Part shown: in pieces, positions 6,950 through 13,776 of the stretch | Numbering within the stretch: the stretch's first letter is position 1 | How the letters are laid out: every line of letters starts with the position of its first letter | NCBI GenBank assembly: GCA_030638205.1 | Contig: DAOWFB010000095.1 | Coordinates: 1-13,776, forward strand | DNA: 13,776 bases | Direction of reading: 5' to 3' | Origin: Thalassospiraceae bacterium | GTDB lineage: Bacteria; Pseudomonadota; Alphaproteobacteria; Rhodospirillales; Magnetovibrionaceae | Program-made: the position numbers and the translations under genes | Notes under the pieces: model-generated | Told to the model about the DNA's origin: nothing | The model's database searches: none | Seen by the model: only the letters and a program-made list of their open reading frames with translations

Positions 6950-6954
6950 CGTTG
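6941..6954 (+). promoter_or_regulatory. Ribosome-binding site supporting the TTG start of the AI-2E gene
   Basis: GGAGGG at 6941-6946, inside the last codons of the phosphatidyltransferase gene, stands 5 bases before TTG at 6952. This favours the TTG over the next ATG (6970), whose upstream sequence ATAGGGA is weaker. Confidence 0.6.
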
Positions 6955-8019
6955 ACACGCGATAGGGAAATGAAAATTTGGCTGATAAGCATGGTCGTTA
7001 CGGCTGCGCTTCTCTATGTGCTTAGTTCTGTCTTGATGCCGTTTGTGGCAGGGCTTGCGGTTGCTTATTTCTTGCACCCATTGGCCGACAAGCTAGAAGG
7101 GCCAATAGGGTCCAGAAGTGCCGCAGCAGCATTAATAATGCTAGCGTTTATTTTATTTATCGTCGGTGCCGGGGTTTCCCTGTTTCCGCTTTTGCAGGCG
7201 CAGATTGTTGGTCTGTTGGCATTGTTGCCAGATGCAGTTGAAACAGCGCGCAACGCGATTGAGCCATATATTATTCGTCTCGAAACAGAATTAGGCGCAA
7301 GCGATCTTGCAAAATTAAAAGATGCAGTAGGTGATTACGCTGGCGAAATTGTTGCATGGCTTGTTGGTGTTTTGAAAAACCTTTTCATGGGTGGACGCGC
7401 TTTTGTAAATGTACTGTCTCTGCTTTTGATTATGCCAATCGTTTCATTTTTTCTTTTGCGCGATTGGAAAGGCGTGGTTGCAAAGTTCAATGATTTGCTG
7501 CCGCGCGGTTCAGCCGATACAATTCGCGCACAGCTTAACGAAATGGATACAACCATTGCCGGGTTTGTTCGCGGGCAAGCATTGGTCTGTGCGACCCTCG
7601 GCGCAATCTATGGTACTGGATTAACATTGGTCGGTCTTGATTTTGGTCTTCTTATCGGCATAGGTACCGGGCTTATGGCTTTTGTTCCTTATGTTGGCAT
7701 GATGATGGGCTCGATGGTTGCCCTTGCGGTTGCCATGATGCAGTTCAGTGAAATTAGTGATTTTTTATTGGTTGGTCTTGTATTTGGGGTTGGTCAGTCG
7801 ATAGACGCTGCGTTCCTGACCCCGACCTTGGTCGGTGGGCGTGTTGGGCTTCACCCGGTATGGATAATATTTGCGCTTATGACCGGGGGTACGCTATTTG
7901 GCTTTACCGGGGTTTTGTTGGCGGTTCCAACCGCAGCCATGATAGGGGTGCTTGTTCGCTTTACCATAGCCAGATATCGCGCCAGCGAACTTTATCTTGG
8001 CCATAGTGACGACAGCTAG
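6952..8019 (+). CDS. AI-2E family (PerM-type) membrane transport protein
   Basis: This is a polytopic inner-membrane protein of the AI-2E/UPF0118 family. Members have been linked to autoinducer-2 export and sodium/proton antiport, so the substrate here is open. The 355 residues hold an N-terminal pair of helices (about 8-45), a third at about 56-80, a soluble middle region (about 85-145), and a C-terminal bundle. The bundle contains the family marks F-V-R-G-Q-A, F-V-P-Y-V-G, the P-T-L-V-G-G-R-V-G-L-H-P-V-W block, and G-F-T-G-V-L-L-A-V-P. The TTG start is supported by GGAGGG 5 bases upstream. It lies 2 bases after the phosphatidyltransferase stop and 12 bases before hdaA, inside one operon. 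A perM homologue near hda also occurs in E. coli. Confidence 0.92.
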   Translation: MTRDREMKIWLISMVVTAALLYVLSSVLMPFVAGLAVAYFLHPLADKLEGPIGSRSAAAALIMLAFILFIVGAGVSLFPLLQAQIVGLLALLPDAVETARNAIEPYIIRLETELGASDLAKLKDAVGDYAGEIVAWLVGVLKNLFMGGRAFVNVLSLLLIMPIVSFFLLRDWKGVVAKFNDLLPRGSADTIRAQLNEMDTTIAGFVRGQALVCATLGAIYGTGLTLVGLDFGLLIGIGTGLMAFVPYVGMMMGSMVALAVAMMQFSEISDFLLVGLVFGVGQSIDAAFLTPTLVGGRVGLHPVWIIFALMTGGTLFGFTGVLLAVPTAAMIGVLVRFTIARYRASELYLGHSDDS

Positions 8020-8024
8020 GCCCT

Positions 8025-8044
8025 AATACGCATGAATACGCATG
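8025..8044 (+). repeat. 10-bp perfect tandem duplication over the hdaA start
   Basis: AATACGCATG occurs twice head to tail, at 8025-8034 and 8035-8044, each carrying an ATG. Only the first ATG (8032) is in frame with hdaA. The second (8042) opens M-S-K-F-P and then stops. Confidence 0.9.
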
Positions 8045-8718
8045 AGCAAATTCCCATGACGTTTGGTCATCGTCCGGCACTTTCGGGCGATGATTTTCTT
8101 GTCGCGCCCTCAAACCAACAAGCCGTGCAATGGATTGATAACTGGCCTAACTGGCCCGGGCCATTATTAGTTATAGTTGGGCCAGCAGGGTCGGGCAAAA
8201 CCCATATTGCAAATGTGTTTATTAATGCAACGGGGGCTAAAAATGTAGGCATTGATATGCTTGGTGCTAGAGACCCAGCAGCGGTTGTAGAAGGGGCCAC
8301 GGCACTGGTGGTTGAAAACGCAAAAGGCTTTATCAATGGGGGTCTAGATGAACAACTTCTCCATCTTTACAACCTTGCCCGTGAACACGATATCCGTATT
8401 TTAATGACCGCCGAAACAGCACCAGCACGATGGCAGGTTAATTTAAAAGATCTTTCTTCGCGTTTAAACACGGCACCTATTGCTGAAATAAATCCACCGG
8501 ACGATGCATTGATAAGCGCACTTTTGATAAAGCAATTTAGCGATCGTCAAATTGATGTGGGCCAAGACGTTATAAGCTATCTTCTTTCAAGAATGGGCCG
8601 TTCATTTGCCGATGTTCGCCGCGTGGTTGAAAGTACAGACCACCTTTCGCTAGCTGAAAAACGCAGGGTAACAATCCCGCTTGTTCGTCGGGTACTGGAA
8701 GATAATTCTGAAAATTAA
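8032..8718 (+). CDS. hdaA: DnaA regulatory inactivator HdaA (AAA+)
   Basis: With the DNA-loaded sliding clamp, Hda/HdaA stimulates ATP hydrolysis on DnaA and so prevents re-initiation of replication. The 228-residue protein has a clamp-binding-type motif Q-I-P-M-T-F at residues 6-11. Walker A is G-P-A-G-S-G-K-T (50-57), and a degenerate Walker B is V-V-E-N (93-96), comparable to the I-D-N of E. coli Hda. An arginine-finger-like L-S-S-R-L (R144) and a sensor-2-like A-D-V-R-R-V-V-E (193-200) follow. It lacks the DNA-binding domain of DnaA. The start at 8032 keeps the clamp motif; the next in-frame ATG (8056) would remove most of it. The ribosome-binding site is weak (AGG at the preceding stop codon), which suggests coupling to the AI-2E gene. 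A strong terminator follows. Confidence 0.93.
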   Translation: MNTHEQIPMTFGHRPALSGDDFLVAPSNQQAVQWIDNWPNWPGPLLVIVGPAGSGKTHIANVFINATGAKNVGIDMLGARDPAAVVEGATALVVENAKGFINGGLDEQLLHLYNLAREHDIRILMTAETAPARWQVNLKDLSSRLNTAPIAEINPPDDALISALLIKQFSDRQIDVGQDVISYLLSRMGRSFADVRRVVESTDHLSLAEKRRVTIPLVRRVLEDNSEN

Positions 8719-8769
8719 CAATACCCCAATGACGCAAGATAATTATTAAGTGCATAAATCTCAAAAATT

Positions 8770-8799
8770 AAGCCGCCCCCCTTTCGGGGGACGGCTTTT
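8770..8799. terminator. Rho-independent terminator after hdaA
   Basis: AAGCCG (8770-8775) pairs with CGGCTT (8792-8797). After a C/A mismatch, five C (8777-8781) pair with five G (8786-8790) around the loop TTTC. A run of four T (8796-8799) follows. On the other strand the A run at 8763-8767 gives TTTTT two bases after the stem, so it may work in both directions. Confidence 0.92.
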
Positions 8800-8815
8800 A
8801 CGCTGTCAATTGGTC

Positions 8816-8932
8816 TCAGGATGAACCAACGGGCAGCGCATTGTTTGACGGCAATGCCTGCATTGTTTCCATTTGGCTATGGGTATTGGCGGTTACAAAC
8901 AAAAAATATTTTATAGTTAAAATTATTACCAT
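8816..8932 (-). CDS. Doubtful small ORF, 38 residues, hydrophobic N-terminus
   Basis: On the minus strand an ATG at 8932 opens a 38-codon frame. Its first 15 residues are hydrophobic (M-V-I-I-L-T-I-K-Y-F-L-F-V-T-A) and the rest is polar. The TGA at 8818-8816 is about 19 bases before the bidirectional terminator, as for a real short gene. Against it, no Shine-Dalgarno is visible before the ATG, no clear promoter is seen, and AT-rich DNA easily yields hydrophobic codons. The frame also stays open upstream of the ATG without another usual start codon. Confidence 0.22.
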   Translation of the reverse strand: MVIILTIKYFLFVTANTHSQMETMQALPSNNALPVGSS

Positions 8933-8942
8933 TAAACCGAAG

Positions 8943-8971
8943 ATGACAAAGGAATCACAAGTAGCTAGACT
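8943..8971 (+). promoter_or_regulatory. Candidate sigma-70-type promoter for ppk-ppx
   Basis: ATGACA (8943-8948, five of six matches to TTGACA) and TAGACT (8966-8971, four of six to TATAAT) are spaced by exactly 17 bp. Transcription would start near 8978, overlapping a small hairpin with arms GGGCA (8974-8978) and TGCCC (8983-8987). The leader to ppk would be about 60 bases. I see no convincing Pho box. Confidence 0.5.
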
Positions 8972-9017
8972 ATGGGCAAGGCTGCCCGCAAGGGTTGAAT
9001 AAAGTTGGCTTAAAGAA

Positions 9018-9047
9018 GGCGTAAATGGAAAAGGTGTAAATGGAAAA
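9018..9047 (+). repeat. 15-bp tandem duplication of the ppk ribosome-binding site and start
   Basis: GGYGTAAATGGAAAA occurs twice head to tail, at 9018-9032 and 9033-9047, with one C/T difference. Each copy has a purine-rich ribosome-binding site ending in AAGG or GAAGG, 5 bases of spacer and ATGGAAAA. Confidence 0.9.
9025..9039 (+). other. Four-codon minicistron (MEKV) ahead of ppk
   Basis: The first copy of the duplicated start reads ATG-GAA-AAG-GTG-TAA. Its stop codon (9037-9039) directly touches the ppk ATG at 9040, and both lie in the same frame. It has its own ribosome-binding site (GAAGG). Ribosomes ending there could restart on ppk or compete with it. Translation is an inference from the sequence. 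Confidence 0.45.
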
Positions 9048-11202
9048 AATAGATTCCCCCAAGGCGGTAACGGATATCGATCTTAAATCGACATTGCGTT
9101 TTGCCAATCGCGAGTTATCGTGGCTGGCATTTAATACGCGCGTCTTGGAGGAGGCATCAAACCCCACCCATCCATTATTAGAGCGCCTAAGGTTTCTTTC
9201 CATATCCGCCGCTAATTTGGATGAATTTTACATGGTTCGCGTCGCCGGTCTAAAAGGTCAGGTGCGTGCCGGGGTTAAAACCCAAAGCCAAGATGGGCTT
9301 AATCCGCTCAAACAGCTTGAAGCCATAAACAAAGCCGCTGGCGACCTTATGGCCGATCAACAGACTTGTTGGTTGAAATTACGCGAACAGCTTTCCCAAG
9401 AAGGCATAAAAGTTTTAAGCGCAGATGATATTTCCAAGAAAGACCGTGAATGGTTAGAAAAATATTTTATGGAACATGTGTTCCCGGTTTTAACCCCACT
9501 GGCAATTGACCCGGCACATCCATTTCCGTTCATACCTAATTTAGGTTTTTCATTGGTTATGCTGTTAAAGAAAAAAAATTCCGATGAAATGCTGCGTGCG
9601 TTGCTGCCTATTCCGCATTTGCTTGAACGGTTTATTCGCCTTCCCGGATCAAGCACGCGGTTCATCCCCATAGAAGACATGGTTACGCTGTTTATGGACA
9701 GGTTGTTCCCAGAATATAAACTCAAGGCGTTTTCTTATTTTAGGGTTATCCGTGATTCAGAGGTTGAGATAGACGAAGAAGCAGAAGATCTTGTTCGTAC
9801 CTTTGAAAGCGCACTTAAACGCAGACGCAGGGGTTCGGTTATTTTGCTGGCGGTTAACGCTGGTATGCCCGAAGACATTGCCAGTCTGGTTGTTGATGCG
9901 TTGGGCGTTGACGAAGAAGACGTTTTTTATCTTGATGGATTGCTGGGCCAAGCCGATTTTTCACAGCTTATTGTCGAAGAACGTCCCGACCTTCAATTCG
10001 CCCCTTTTAATGCACGCTTTCCCGAACGGGTGCGTGATTATGGCGGCGATGTGTTTGAGGCTATCCGTAAAAAAGACCTTATTGTTCATCACCCGTATGA
10101 AAGTTTTGATGTGGTGGTGCAGTTTGTGCGCCAGGCGGCGCATGACCCCAAGGTGGTTGCTATTAAGCAAACTCTTTACCGCACCTCAAACGATAGCGCC
10201 ATTATCGAAGCCCTGATCGAGGCCGCCGAAGCAGGCAAATCCGTCACCGCCATGGTTGAATTAAAAGCCCGCTTTGACGAAGAAGCCAACATTCGCTGGG
10301 CGCGGGATCTTGAACGTGCCGGCGCACAGGTAATTTACGGTTTCATGGATAAAAAAACCCATGCCAAGGTTAACCTTGTGGTTAGGCGCGAAAGCAAAGG
10401 CCTGCGTTCATACGTTCATTTTGGAACCGGTAATTATCATCCAATTACGGCCAAGGTTTATACGGACCTTTCGTTTTTTACTTGCGACAAGGCATTGTGT
10501 CAGGATGCGGCACGGCTGTTTAATTATATGACCGGATATTCGCGTCCAGAAAAAATGGAAAAACTTGTATTTTCACCGGTTAATATGCGCGAAACCCTGC
10601 TCAAGCTTATTGATAATGAAATAAAGAACGCAAAAAAGAAAAAGCCCGCAGCAATTTGGCTCAAACTTAATTCGCTGGTTGATGAGGCTCTTATCGATGC
10701 CCTTTACAAGGCATCAAACGCCGGTGTTGAGATTGATTTGGTCATACGCGGCATTTGCTGCCTGCGCCCCGGAATAAAGGGAATGTCGGAAAATATTCGT
10801 GTCAAAAGCATAATCGGGCGTTTTCTCGAGCATTCCAGAATAGTTGCATTTGCCAATGGCCATGAATTGCCATCACGCGAAGCAAAAGTATTTATTTCAT
10901 CGGCCGATTGGATGCCGCGCAACCTTGACCGCCGGGTTGAGTGTTTGGTGCCCATAGAAAACACAACCGTACATAGGCAAATTCTTGATGAGATTATGGT
11001 GGTTAATTTTAAAGACAATGAACAAAGCTGGTCACTGAACCCTGATGGGTCATATACACGGCTTGAAGGCGAAGATGTTTTTTGTGCGCATCGCTACTTT
11101 ATGACCAACCCGTCTCTTTCCGGGCGAGGGAGAAAACCTTCTAGTAATTCATTGAAGAAAAAATCTGGCGTATCTAAACGTAAAAAAGGTACCAAAGCTT
11201 AA
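9040..11202 (+). CDS. ppk1: Polyphosphate kinase 1
   Basis: This enzyme makes long-chain inorganic polyphosphate from ATP, reversibly, through a phosphohistidine, and is membrane-associated in E. coli. The 720-residue protein has the N-terminal block R-E-L-S-W-L-A-F-N and N-L-D-E-F-Y-M-V-R. H441 in K-K-T-H-A-K-V corresponds to the E. coli phosphohistidine H435. H598 in L-E-H-S-R-I corresponds to the second essential histidine H592, at the same offset of 6. G-T-G-N-Y-H-P and Y-T-D-L-S-F-F-T are also present. The C-terminus carries a lysine- and arginine-rich tail of about 25 residues, which could contact polyphosphate or nucleic acid. The start is the second copy of a duplicated initiation region. 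ppx follows after 23 bases, as one operon. Confidence 0.98.
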   Translation: MEKIDSPKAVTDIDLKSTLRFANRELSWLAFNTRVLEEASNPTHPLLERLRFLSISAANLDEFYMVRVAGLKGQVRAGVKTQSQDGLNPLKQLEAINKAAGDLMADQQTCWLKLREQLSQEGIKVLSADDISKKDREWLEKYFMEHVFPVLTPLAIDPAHPFPFIPNLGFSLVMLLKKKNSDEMLRALLPIPHLLERFIRLPGSSTRFIPIEDMVTLFMDRLFPEYKLKAFSYFRVIRDSEVEIDEEAEDLVRTFESALKRRRRGSVILLAVNAGMPEDIASLVVDALGVDEEDVFYLDGLLGQADFSQLIVEERPDLQFAPFNARFPERVRDYGGDVFEAIRKKDLIVHHPYESFDVVVQFVRQAAHDPKVVAIKQTLYRTSNDSAIIEALIEAAEAGKSVTAMVELKARFDEEANIRWARDLERAGAQVIYGFMDKKTHAKVNLVVRRESKGLRSYVHFGTGNYHPITAKVYTDLSFFTCDKALCQDAARLFNYMTGYSRPEKMEKLVFSPVNMRETLLKLIDNEIKNAKKKKPAAIWLKLNSLVDEALIDALYKASNAGVEIDLVIRGICCLRPGIKGMSENIRVKSIIGRFLEHSRIVAFANGHELPSREAKVFISSADWMPRNLDRRVECLVPIENTTVHRQILDEIMVVNFKDNEQSWSLNPDGSYTRLEGEDVFCAHRYFMTNPSLSGRGRKPSSNSLKKKSGVSKRKKGTKA

Positions 11203-11225
11203 GGCCTAAAAAATAGGGGAGTTAC

Positions 11226-12737
11226 ATGGCCAGCCTTCAGGCCAATTCACAACCATTAAATACGTCAATTTCTGGCTATGGCCGTGTGGCCGTGGTTGAT
11301 ATTGGCTCGAACTCGGTTCGCCTTGTGGTTTATGATGCACCTGCGCGCCTACCCATACCCATGTTTAATGAAAAGGCCGCTTGCGAGCTTGGTTTGGGGC
11401 TTGATAAAAGTGGACACCTAAATCCTATTGGTGTGCCCAAGGCACTGGATAGTGTTTGGCGCTTTGTCGGCCTTTCCCAAGCCATGGGCGTTGAAAAACT
11501 TGAAATTGTTGCAACCGCAGCCGTTCGTGATGCGGCTGATGGCCCAGACTTTGTTGCTGAAATTGAAAAGCGCACATCACATAAAGTTCGGGTATTAAGC
11601 GGCGAAGAAGAAGCAAAGATGGCAGCATTGGGTCTTTTATCCGGCGTGCCCGATGCCGATGGAATAATTGGCGATCTTGGCGGCGGTAGCCTTGATTTGG
11701 TTTGCCTTGATAATGGAAAATTTGGAAATTTTGAAACACTTCCGTTGGGCCACCTTCGTCTTATGGAAAGGTCTGGCAGTAATCCTGAAAAGGCATGGGA
11801 TATAGTTCGTGAAGAATTTTCTAGGATTGATTGGTTAAAAGATGTAAACGGGCGAACGCTTTTTGCTGCGGGTGGCTCATGGCGATCCATAGCCCGTATA
11901 TTTATCGAACAAATAGAGCACCCGCTTCACGTTGTCGATAATTTCTGGATTGACCCCCAAACTGCCAATCCGTTACTTCAAATCCTTGGCGGTTCGTTAA
12001 AGCATCGTTTTAAAAAAATTGTTGGCATTCCTGAAAAAAGAAATGAAACCCTTTCGTTTGCTGCCATTGCCCTTGCCGGTCTTATGGATGCAACAAAACC
12101 TGAGAGATTGAAATTTTCAGGCTTTGGTATGCGTGAAGGCGTAATGCTTTCATCGTTGCCTGAGAGCATTCAAAAACAAGACCCTTTAATTTCTGCCTGC
12201 ACCACCATGAACGAACGCACCGGGCGTTTTTCAATTACCGGCCATGAATTATTAGATTGGATGTCGCCATTATTTGCCGATGAAACCAGCCCGGAAAAAC
12301 GTTTACGTTTAGCCGCCTGTTTGATGAGCGATATCGGCTGGAACGAACACCCCGATTATCGCGCCGAACAGGCGTTCGAGCGGGTATTGCGGGTTCCTTA
12401 TGCTGGCTTGCGCCATACCCAGCGCGCGGTTTTGGGGCTTGCTACCTACATTCGCTATAATGGTGAACCGGGTGATGAATTGACCGCGCCAGTAATGCGC
12501 TTGCTTGACGAGGGACAATTACAATGGGTTTGGGTAACCGGGCTGGCCCTGCGTTTGGCCCACACAATTTCCGGTAGCGCACCGGGTATTTTATCGGGAA
12601 CCCGGTTGCGAATAGATGGGTCGAAATTATTCTTGGACATTGACGGTGACGATCATCATGCAATGGTAAGCGATGCGGTAAAACGACGGTTGAAAACGCT
12701 GGCAAAAAAATTGGGGCTTAAGGGAAAAATAACCTAA
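11226..12737 (+). CDS. ppx: Exopolyphosphatase, Ppx/GppA family
   Basis: Members hydrolyse terminal phosphate from polyphosphate, and some also split the gamma phosphate of pppGpp. The 503-residue protein has the actin-like nucleotide fold: V-A-V-V-D-I-G-S-N-S-V-R-L (21-33), A-T-A-A-V-R-D-A, S-G-E-E-E-A (125-130) and G-D-L-G-G-G-S (149-155). E128 and D150 match the E. coli Ppx residues E121 and D143 with equal spacing. A C-terminal helical HD-like region (about 340-503) is present, so this is the long Ppx type. A polar N-terminal extension of about 20 residues precedes the core. GGGGAG stands 5 to 6 bases before the ATG. The pairing with ppk1 supports Ppx over GppA. It converges on rnd with a 10-base gap. 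Confidence 0.95.
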   Translation: MASLQANSQPLNTSISGYGRVAVVDIGSNSVRLVVYDAPARLPIPMFNEKAACELGLGLDKSGHLNPIGVPKALDSVWRFVGLSQAMGVEKLEIVATAAVRDAADGPDFVAEIEKRTSHKVRVLSGEEEAKMAALGLLSGVPDADGIIGDLGGGSLDLVCLDNGKFGNFETLPLGHLRLMERSGSNPEKAWDIVREEFSRIDWLKDVNGRTLFAAGGSWRSIARIFIEQIEHPLHVVDNFWIDPQTANPLLQILGGSLKHRFKKIVGIPEKRNETLSFAAIALAGLMDATKPERLKFSGFGMREGVMLSSLPESIQKQDPLISACTTMNERTGRFSITGHELLDWMSPLFADETSPEKRLRLAACLMSDIGWNEHPDYRAEQAFERVLRVPYAGLRHTQRAVLGLATYIRYNGEPGDELTAPVMRLLDEGQLQWVWVTGLALRLAHTISGSAPGILSGTRLRIDGSKLFLDIDGDDHHAMVSDAVKRRLKTLAKKLGLKGKIT

Positions 12738-12738
12738 T

Positions 12739-12757
12739 TAATCCCCACTAATCCCCA
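12739..12757. repeat. 10-bp-period tandem repeat at the ppx/rnd junction
   Basis: TAATCCCCA occurs at 12739-12747 and again at 12749-12757 with a single C between. The second copy includes part of the rnd stop codon (complement 12750-12748). The following TTGGGG can pair with either CCCC run, giving a weak hairpin next to TTTT at 12764-12767. Confidence 0.8.
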
Positions 12758-13776
12758 TTGGGGTTTTCCAACAACACCAATTTATTGCCACTAATAGCAA
12801 GACCCAATTCACCGCTGCGAATACGTAACGCATCGCGGCCAAACAAATCAAATCGCCATCCTTCAAGCGCTTGTATTTCGGCATCTTTGCCAAAGGCCGC
12901 TATTTTTTCAATATCTGCGGCATTTGCCACAAGCTTTTGTGCAACGCCCTGTTCTTCGCATTTTAGCTTTAGCAGCACCTTCATCAGTTCAATTACCGGG
13001 CCGATGCCGGGCGGTGTTTCAGCTCGTTTTTGCGGCTTGGGTAAATCGCCATCGGGAACGGCTAGCCCACGTTTTATGGCCTCAATAATTTCACGGCCCT
13101 GATTGCCGTTGGCCACGCGCTCGCTTAAACCCCGCGTCCGGCCAAGTTTATCAGGCGTGGTTGGTGCATGAAGGGCTATTTCCACCAATGCATCATCGCG
13201 CAAAATGCGCCCACGGGGCATGTCGCGGCGTTGGGCTTCGGTCTCGCGCCATGCGGCTAGTTCTTGCAACACAACCATAGCCCGGGGTTTTGCGCCCCGG
13301 GTTTTTATTCGTTTATAAGCCAGTTGGGGATCGGCCTCATAGGTAGATGGTGACGTTAGGATATCCATTTCCGACTTTAGCCATTCGGCGCGACCATTTT
13401 TCCCCAACTGCTTTTCCAGCTTGCGGTAGGCATCGCGCAGGTGGGTTACATCGGAAAGGGCGTATAAAATCTGTTTTTCGCTTAATGGCCGGCGCGACCA
13501 ATCGGTAAAACGTGATGATTTATCAATTCTGGCTTTGGTTAGTTTTGAGATTAGGTTTTCATAGCTAACCTGATCGCCAAAACCACAAACCATGGCGGCT
13601 ACTTGGCTATCAAAAATAGGTGCGGGAACGCTGCCCATCAGGTGGTGGAATATTTCCACATCTTGGCGGGCGGCATGAAATACCTTGAGGATGCTTTCGT
13701 CCTTCATTAGGTCGAACAGGGGGGCAAGGTCGATCCCCGGTGCCATTACGTCAATGGCTGCGGCGTCATCGGCGCC
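12748..13776 (-). CDS. rnd: Ribonuclease D, 5' partial
   Basis: RNase D is a 3'-to-5' exoribonuclease of the DEDD family that trims tRNA precursors. The frame is open to the right edge (G-A-D-D-A-A-A-I-D-V-M-A-P-G-I-D-L), which is the usual interior sequence, so the ATG at 13746 is not the true start. About 40 residues with the Exo I motif (D-x-E) lie outside the window. Exo II is visible as K-V-F-H-A-A-R-Q-D-V-E-I-F, and Exo III as Y-A-L-S-D-V-T-H-L with its tyrosine and aspartate. An HRDC domain follows (about V-L-Q-E-L-A-A-W-R through I-I-E-A-I-K-R-G), then a second HRDC-like C-terminal region. It is convergent with ppx; its promoter is outside the window. Confidence 0.96.
   Translation of the reverse strand, partial: GADDAAAIDVMAPGIDLAPLFDLMKDESILKVFHAARQDVEIFHHLMGSVPAPIFDSQVAAMVCGFGDQVSYENLISKLTKARIDKSSRFTDWSRRPLSEKQILYALSDVTHLRDAYRKLEKQLGKNGRAEWLKSEMDILTSPSTYEADPQLAYKRIKTRGAKPRAMVVLQELAAWRETEAQRRDMPRGRILRDDALVEIALHAPTTPDKLGRTRGLSERVANGNQGREIIEAIKRGLAVPDGDLPKPQKRAETPPGIGPVIELMKVLLKLKCEEQGVAQKLVANAADIEKIAAFGKDAEIQALEGWRFDLFGRDALRIRSGELGLAISGNKLVLLENPNGD

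Noticed and set aside
6289..7077. Minus-strand open frame (262 codons) over the phosphatidyltransferase gene
   Set aside because: It is antisense to a gene with an intact CDP-alcohol phosphatidyltransferase motif and spans two gene boundaries of a tight operon.
8803..8819. Possible Pho box (CTGTCAA then TCTCAGG) upstream of ppk
   Set aside because: Only the first half resembles the consensus, the second half does not, and it lies well upstream of the better ppk promoter.
8821..8916. Plus-strand small ORF (31 codons) after the hdaA terminator
   Set aside because: The AGG touches the ATG with no spacing, there is no promoter between the terminator and the ATG, and composition gives no support.
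11330..11890. Minus-strand open frame (186 codons) inside ppx
   Set aside because: It is opposite the conserved Ppx core, and its Ser/Pro/Arg-rich translation is typical of antisense frames.

Overview
The window looks like a core chromosomal segment of an alphaproteobacterium of moderate GC, most like the Rhodospirillales and relatives. This is judged from protein character and gene order, without a database search. Pointers are an HdaA-type DnaA regulator with an N-terminal clamp motif, a DUF2066 protein beside purM, the pepA-holC-ndk-purN/purM order, and a ppk-ppx-rnd block. Nearly all genes are housekeeping. I see no transposase, integrase, phage gene, CRISPR array, rRNA or tRNA.

Layout, left to right. 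(1) pepA (leucyl aminopeptidase, 5' end outside the window) and holC (DNA polymerase III chi) form a + strand pair. (2) A minus-strand gene for an unrecognised three-helix membrane protein with a lysine-rich tail abuts the holC stop codon. (3) An AT-rich 331-base gap (2400-2730) holds a candidate promoter/operator for the membrane gene, an AT-rich hairpin, a candidate ndk promoter and a leader that may fold. (4) ndk is followed by a hairpin terminator shared with the convergent purM-purN pair on the minus strand. (5) A 119-base divergent region (5089-5207) with a TATAAT box and a hairpin leads into a tight + strand operon: DUF2066 exported protein, CDP-alcohol phosphatidyltransferase, AI-2E/PerM-type membrane protein and hdaA. 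(6) After a strong terminator, a 321-base gap (8719-9039) holds a doubtful minus-strand small ORF and a good ppk promoter. (7) ppk1-ppx (polyphosphate synthesis and hydrolysis) faces rnd (RNase D), whose 5' end lies beyond the right edge.

Functionally the window combines nucleotide metabolism (purN, purM, ndk), replication (holC, hdaA), polyphosphate turnover (ppk1, ppx), peptide turnover (pepA), RNA processing (rnd) and the envelope (phospholipid synthase, AI-2E protein, DUF2066). The purM/purN, perM-like, hda and ppk/ppx association resembles the E. coli hda-upp-purM-purN-ppk-ppx neighbourhood.

No new multi-gene system is evident. The most interesting details are small: short perfect or near-perfect tandem duplications of 10-15 bp at gene boundaries. 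One doubles the ppk ribosome-binding site and start and creates a 4-codon minicistron. Another supplies the only start codon that keeps the clamp motif of HdaA. In addition, purM lacks an ATG or GTG start and has its best ribosome-binding site in front of an ATT codon.
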